Source: Spinactinospora alkalitolerans
GTDB taxonomy: Bacteria > Actinomycetota > Actinomycetes > Streptosporangiales > Streptosporangiaceae
Length of the DNA: 64,000 nucleotides
Direction of reading: 5' to 3'
Assembly (NCBI RefSeq): GCF_013408795.1
Contig: NZ_JACCCC010000001.1
Coordinates: forward strand, 6,572,001-6,636,000
Shown here: positions 60,650-64,000 of the stretch, one piece after another
Layout of the letters: the number at the start of each line of letters is the position of its first letter
Position numbering within the stretch: the first letter of the stretch is position 1
Program-made: the position numbers and the translations under genes
Notes under the pieces: generated by a model
The model's database searches: none
The model's input: the letters and a program-made list of their open reading frames with translations, nothing else
What the model was told of the DNA's origin: nothing

Positions 60650-61945
60650 ATGAAGGCAATGGCGACATCCGCGGCGATGCTCCCGGTCTACGGCCTCGAC
60701 CTGGTGAGGCGCTACTGGGCTCCTCTGCTGTGCGTGTACACGGCCGGGCAGCTCCTGCACTCCCTGATGCTGCGCGGCATGGTCCAGATCGCCGGGGTCA
60801 ACGGGGTGGCGGCGCTCGCCGGCCTCAGCGTCTCCATCCTGGTGACGCTGGCGACCACCATCGTCATGTTCCACCTGCTGCGCCCGGGCATGCCGGCCCT
60901 CGAAGCCGAGCTGTTCGGCGGGCGCGCCGACGTCGGCCAGGGGGGTTCGACCTTCGCCGACAGGGAGCGCCGCATCGTCGACGCCGTGGCGATGGCGATC
61001 CTGCCGTTCCTGATCTTCTACAGCGCGTGGGGCCTGTTCGTCGAGGAGTACCGGGAGTACGCCGTCTCCTCCCTCAACGAGCACGGCCTGGCCGGGATCA
61101 CCACCACGCTGGAGTACAACGAGCTGGGCCTGCCCCTCGTCATCGCGCTGATCGCCTGGTCGGGGCGCACGCTCTGCGAGAAGTTCTACACCCGCAACCA
61201 GAACAAGTGGCTCGGTGTCCTCACCGCCCTGTTCGAGGCCAACTGGATGTTCTTCGCGGTGTTCTCGGTCACCCAGGTGGTGGTCAACGCCAAGGGGTGG
61301 GTGGCGGGCCGGGTCGTGGTCGCCGAGGCCCAGGAGGCGCTGCTCGGCCTCACGCACTGGCTGGGCGACCTGACCTCCCTGCCGGTCACCGCGGGCTACC
61401 TGGCCGCGATCGCGCTGGTCGCGGAGCTGTGGACGCACCTCAAGGACGGGTTGATCGAGCCGCTGCTGTGGCTGACCATCGTGGCCGTGGTGTTCGGCGC
61501 CGAGGTCGACAAGGCCGAGGCGCTGTTCCGCAAGGGCGGCAAGGGCGGGCGCATCCAGAAGGTCGCGACCCGGGTGCCCAACGTCGTGCGCGGCCTCGGC
61601 CAGTTCGCCGGCCGGGACCTGCGCGAGAAGTACACGCCGTTCCTCAACGCCTTCCGCTTCATCCTGCGCGTCAGCCCGGCGTTCTACCTGTCCTTCTGCC
61701 TCTACTACGTGCTGCTGGAGCTGGGGTTCGGCTGGCTGGAGCGCGGCGTGTACCGCCTCGTCGGGCCGCACGAGTTCCTTGCCTGGTGGTGGCAGTGGCT
61801 CACCCCGATCGAGTTCGGCGTCGGCGCGCTGCACGAACTGCTGCGGGTGTGCCTGCTCGCGGCCACGTTCGAGATGACCCTGCGGCGCATGGGCAGCCGC
61901 AGCGTGGGGCGCAGGGCACGCAGGCGCGCCGACCTCCCCGGTTAG
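60650..61945 (+). CDS. Hypothetical polytopic membrane protein
   Basis: A 431-residue protein with about eight hydrophobic segments, many aromatic residues and a basic cytoplasmic loop (FRKGGKGGRIQKVATRVPNV near residue 290) and tail (RRMGSRSVGRRARRRADLPG). No transporter signature is visible. It converges on three exported-protein genes, with which it may form a membrane complex. Function unknown. Confidence 0.75.
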   Translation: MKAMATSAAMLPVYGLDLVRRYWAPLLCVYTAGQLLHSLMLRGMVQIAGVNGVAALAGLSVSILVTLATTIVMFHLLRPGMPALEAELFGGRADVGQGGSTFADRERRIVDAVAMAILPFLIFYSAWGLFVEEYREYAVSSLNEHGLAGITTTLEYNELGLPLVIALIAWSGRTLCEKFYTRNQNKWLGVLTALFEANWMFFAVFSVTQVVVNAKGWVAGRVVVAEAQEALLGLTHWLGDLTSLPVTAGYLAAIALVAELWTHLKDGLIEPLLWLTIVAVVFGAEVDKAEALFRKGGKGGRIQKVATRVPNVVRGLGQFAGRDLREKYTPFLNAFRFILRVSPAFYLSFCLYYVLLELGFGWLERGVYRLVGPHEFLAWWWQWLTPIEFGVGALHELLRVCLLAATFEMTLRRMGSRSVGRRARRRADLPG

Positions 61946-61979
61946 CCTCCGGCGCTCCGGGGCCCGCCGCCCAGGGGCG

Positions 61980-62726
61980 TCACTCCTCCTGCTCGAACGC
62001 GACCGCCGCGGGCCGCGGGCTCTCGGGGTCGTCGCTGGTGTCGGCCCTGACCTCGAAGCGCAGCGAGGAGAGCGCGTCCTCGGGCACCAGGAAGCTCGCG
62101 ACCAGGCCCTGGGACTCGCCGGGGGCGATCGGATCGCCTTCGGCGTCGGTGCAGCCGAACGCGGTCATGCCGACCTCCTCGGGCATGGTGCGGCCGGAGT
62201 ACTCCGCCGTCTGCTCCCAACTGCGGCCCCGGCCGTCGACCGCGCGGAAGTGGCACGACCGCTGGAGCAGCGCGGACGCGTCGTCGTCGGAGGGGGTGAC
62301 CAGGAAGACGGCGTCGACGAGCTCCACCCCGTCGGGCGGGGGGTCGCTTATGGAGGAGCCGGTCTCGCCGGTGACCATGCCCTTGAAGTCCCATTCGCTG
62401 CCCGCGAGCTCGGCGGTGCCCTCTTCGGCGACCTCCGCCCGCGGCGGCATCTGCCCCCGCTCCAGCAGCGTCTCGCGCTCCAACCACCACGGAAGGCCCA
62501 GCGCCGCGGGCAGCAGCACCACGAGCGCCAGCATGTAGGGCACGTGCCCGCGCCGCCACCAGGGCGCGCGCCGCGGCCGCGGGGGCTGCGGCGGCGCCGT
62601 GTCGGCCGTGTCGGCCGTGCCGGTCGGGGCATGCCCCGGCGGCCGCTCCGGCGGCAGGAACGACGGCGGTTCGGCGCGGCGTCCCGGTGCGGAGCGGTGG
62701 TGGTCCGCGGAAGAGGGGTGGTCCAT
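61980..62726 (-). CDS. Membrane-anchored extracytoplasmic protein 1
   Basis: A 248-residue protein with a Pro/Arg-rich cytoplasmic N-terminus of about 60 residues, one membrane helix (VPYMLALVVLLPAALGLPWW), and an outside domain with beta-sandwich character and two cysteines (RSCHF, FGCTD) that could form a disulfide. The segment GLVASFLVPEDALSSLRFEV recalls Ig-like DUF4352 folds. Third gene of a three-gene operon; unknown function. Confidence 0.72.
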   Translation of the reverse strand: MDHPSSADHHRSAPGRRAEPPSFLPPERPPGHAPTGTADTADTAPPQPPRPRRAPWWRRGHVPYMLALVVLLPAALGLPWWLERETLLERGQMPPRAEVAEEGTAELAGSEWDFKGMVTGETGSSISDPPPDGVELVDAVFLVTPSDDDASALLQRSCHFRAVDGRGRSWEQTAEYSGRTMPEEVGMTAFGCTDAEGDPIAPGESQGLVASFLVPEDALSSLRFEVRADTSDDPESPRPAAVAFEQEE

Positions 62727-62738
62727 GGCCGGTGCTTC

Positions 62739-63344
62739 CTAGGGGGGCCCGATGGGAGGCACGGCGACCGAGTCGGCGGCCTCCTCCGTCAGCCGGTCGA
62801 TGTCGGATTCGCTGAGGCCGAGGTCCACCGAGGCCTGCGCCGACAGCCGGTCGTCCAGCGACTCCTGGACGCTCACCCGCAGGGTCGGGGAGGAGAGGCG
62901 CTCCTCGGGCACCTCGAACACGAACGCGCCGTACCGCGGGAGGCCGGGGTTCAGCACGATGCCGAGGTTGTTGAACGTGTTCGACAGCCGCGTGTTCGCT
63001 GAGTAGGAGTAGCCGTCGCCCATCTCCAGCAGGGTCCCGCCCACCGAGACGGTGGCGTCGGTGGAGGTGAGGGTGGCCCAGACGACGACCCACACGCCGT
63101 TGGCCTCCAGCCCTTCGACTCCGCCCAGGGCTTCCTCGTCGGAGACCGACCGGGCCAGTTCGACCTTGTCGACGTCCAGGGTGAACCGTTCGGCGTCGAC
63201 GGTGCCGCCGATGGTCCCGGAGTGGCTGATCGGCGCGGTGAGGTCGTCATGGGTGGGGATGAGGCCGTGCGCCGCGACGATGAGGGCGAGCAGCAGCAGG
63301 CTGGCGGCGACGTGCGCCGCTCGGCGGAGGAAGGGCCTGGTCAT
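62739..63344 (-). CDS. Membrane-anchored extracytoplasmic protein 2
   Basis: A 201-residue protein with an N-terminal signal anchor (HVAASLLLLALIVAAHGLIP) and an extracytoplasmic beta-rich domain (DAERFTLDVDKVELARSVSD, NGVWVVVWATLTSTDATVSV, YGAFVFEVPEERLSSPTLRV). It begins 3 bases after the preceding stop. The FVFEVPEERLSSPTLRV stretch resembles FLVPEDALSSLRFEV in the next protein, suggesting related folds. Confidence 0.72.
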   Translation of the reverse strand: MTRPFLRRAAHVAASLLLLALIVAAHGLIPTHDDLTAPISHSGTIGGTVDAERFTLDVDKVELARSVSDEEALGGVEGLEANGVWVVVWATLTSTDATVSVGGTLLEMGDGYSYSANTRLSNTFNNLGIVLNPGLPRYGAFVFEVPEERLSSPTLRVSVQESLDDRLSAQASVDLGLSESDIDRLTEEAADSVAVPPIGPP

Positions 63345-63347
63345 CGG

Positions 63348-63953
63348 TCAGCTCTGCTCGATCGGGACGGCGATGGTGTCGATGACCTTGTCGGTGCTCC
63401 ACCAGTAGGAGGTCTGGTCCATGAAGCCGGGGCGGAACTCCGCGTCCGTGACGGCGACCCGCACCTGCTCCAGCCCGTCGGGGTCGGTGCCCTCCGGCAG
63501 CGGCCAGCGCATCAGCACGGTCTCGGGCATCTCCGGCTGGACGTCGCCGGCGAAGCCCTCGGGGTCGCGTTCGAGCGCGGCGGTCATCGCCCCGTCGACC
63601 TTGGCGCCGCCGGGGGACAGTGTCAGCTGGAGCATGTCGTCGATGTAGGAGTAGGACACCGGGTTCTTGTCGTGCGAGGTGAGGTCGGCGCGGACCTGCA
63701 CGGCGGGCCCGAGGGTGTCGCTGACGACCGTCGCGTCGTGCACGGTGATGGTGAAGAGGGCGTTGCGGACCGGCTTGCCCGGCTCCGACGGCGGCTGCTC
63801 CGACGCCTTGGCCAGGCCGCCCATGCGCCACAGGGCGAACACCAGTGCGCAGACCAGCAGGACGAACCCGCCCACCAGGAGTGCGCGCACGACGGGGTGC
63901 CGGGGGAGGAGGTCTCCCGGCCCGGCTTCACGGATCGGCGCGTGGTGTGCCAC
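63348..63953 (-). CDS. Membrane-anchored extracytoplasmic protein 3
   Basis: A 201-residue protein with a 20-residue cytoplasmic start, one membrane helix (RALLVGGFVLLVCALVFALW) and an outside beta-rich domain (NALFTITVHDATVVSDTLGP; AVQVRADLTSHDKNPVSYSY). GTG 63953 is the visible start, 47 bases from the right edge. First visible gene of the operon. Function unknown. Confidence 0.72.
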   Translation of the reverse strand: MAHHAPIREAGPGDLLPRHPVVRALLVGGFVLLVCALVFALWRMGGLAKASEQPPSEPGKPVRNALFTITVHDATVVSDTLGPAVQVRADLTSHDKNPVSYSYIDDMLQLTLSPGGAKVDGAMTAALERDPEGFAGDVQPEMPETVLMRWPLPEGTDPDGLEQVRVAVTDAEFRPGFMDQTSYWWSTDKVIDTIAVPIEQS

Positions 63954-64000
63954 GGGGGAAGTTTAGGGGCAACCGGCCCTTGTGCCCTGTTCGCGTCCTC

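Noticed and set aside
60518-61834. Minus-strand extension of the NUDIX-NYN frame over 400 codons
   Set aside because: It is the antisense of the membrane-protein gene at 60650; the true start with GGGGAGG is at 60517.

Overview
The window is high-GC, gene-dense actinobacterial chromosome. DUF397 proteins, an XRE-DUF5753 type regulator, an SAV2177-type SAM methyltransferase, a Holin-X/DUF3618/DUF4235 envelope operon and many GTG/TTG starts with 4-bp gene overlaps point to a filamentous actinomycete, most like Nocardiopsis and relatives. That placement is inference from gene families; no rRNA is present.

Layout. 1-12.4 kb is a carboxylate/sugar-acid catabolic region: two tripartite tricarboxylate transporters (TctC-TctB running off the left edge; TctC-TctB-TctA at 9.1-12.4 kb), an enolase-superfamily enzyme, an SDR and an FAH-fold hydrolase in that order, a class III CoA-transferase with an enoyl-CoA hydratase, and two local regulators (GntR-FCD, IclR). 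12.7-14.3 kb is a BCCT transporter behind a terminator-like hairpin. 14.4-18.9 kb holds small hypothetical genes, an HTH-UTRA regulator and a pentapeptide-repeat protein. 19.4-27.3 kb is one tightly overlapping operon: dipeptide-type ABC importer, CocE/NonD hydrolase and a TetR regulator, with a TetR-type palindrome in front.

28.45-38.33 kb looks like a genomic island lying inside a split tRNA-Ser(UGA) gene: the 5' half is at the left edge, the 3' half at the right edge, and an intact tRNA-Ser(UGA) on the opposite strand lies inside. Cargo: LacI regulator, MFS transporter, amidohydrolase and carbon-nitrogen hydrolase; an IS256 remnant; a NUDIX gene behind a truncated XRE gene; a complete XRE gene; and a markedly AT-rich two-gene operon encoding a membrane-anchored protein and a TIR-like (CAP12/Pycsar-type) protein, the best candidate for an undescribed anti-phage system.

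38.5-54.7 kb is mixed housekeeping and accessory: DUF1326-DUF2182, aldo/keto reductase, ArsR-SDR and TetR-VOC divergent pairs, guanine deaminase, two cation transporters, an XRE/DUF397 module, and an envelope operon. 54.8-64 kb has a thioesterase, a second DNA sliding clamp with a nearby cluster of DnaA-box-like sites, DUF2786, a NUDIX-NYN fusion and a cluster of membrane/exported proteins at the right edge.

Three families of intergenic repeats (R1 about 95-145 bp, six copies; R2 about 80 bp, two copies; R3 about 200 bp, three copies) punctuate the window in both orientations.
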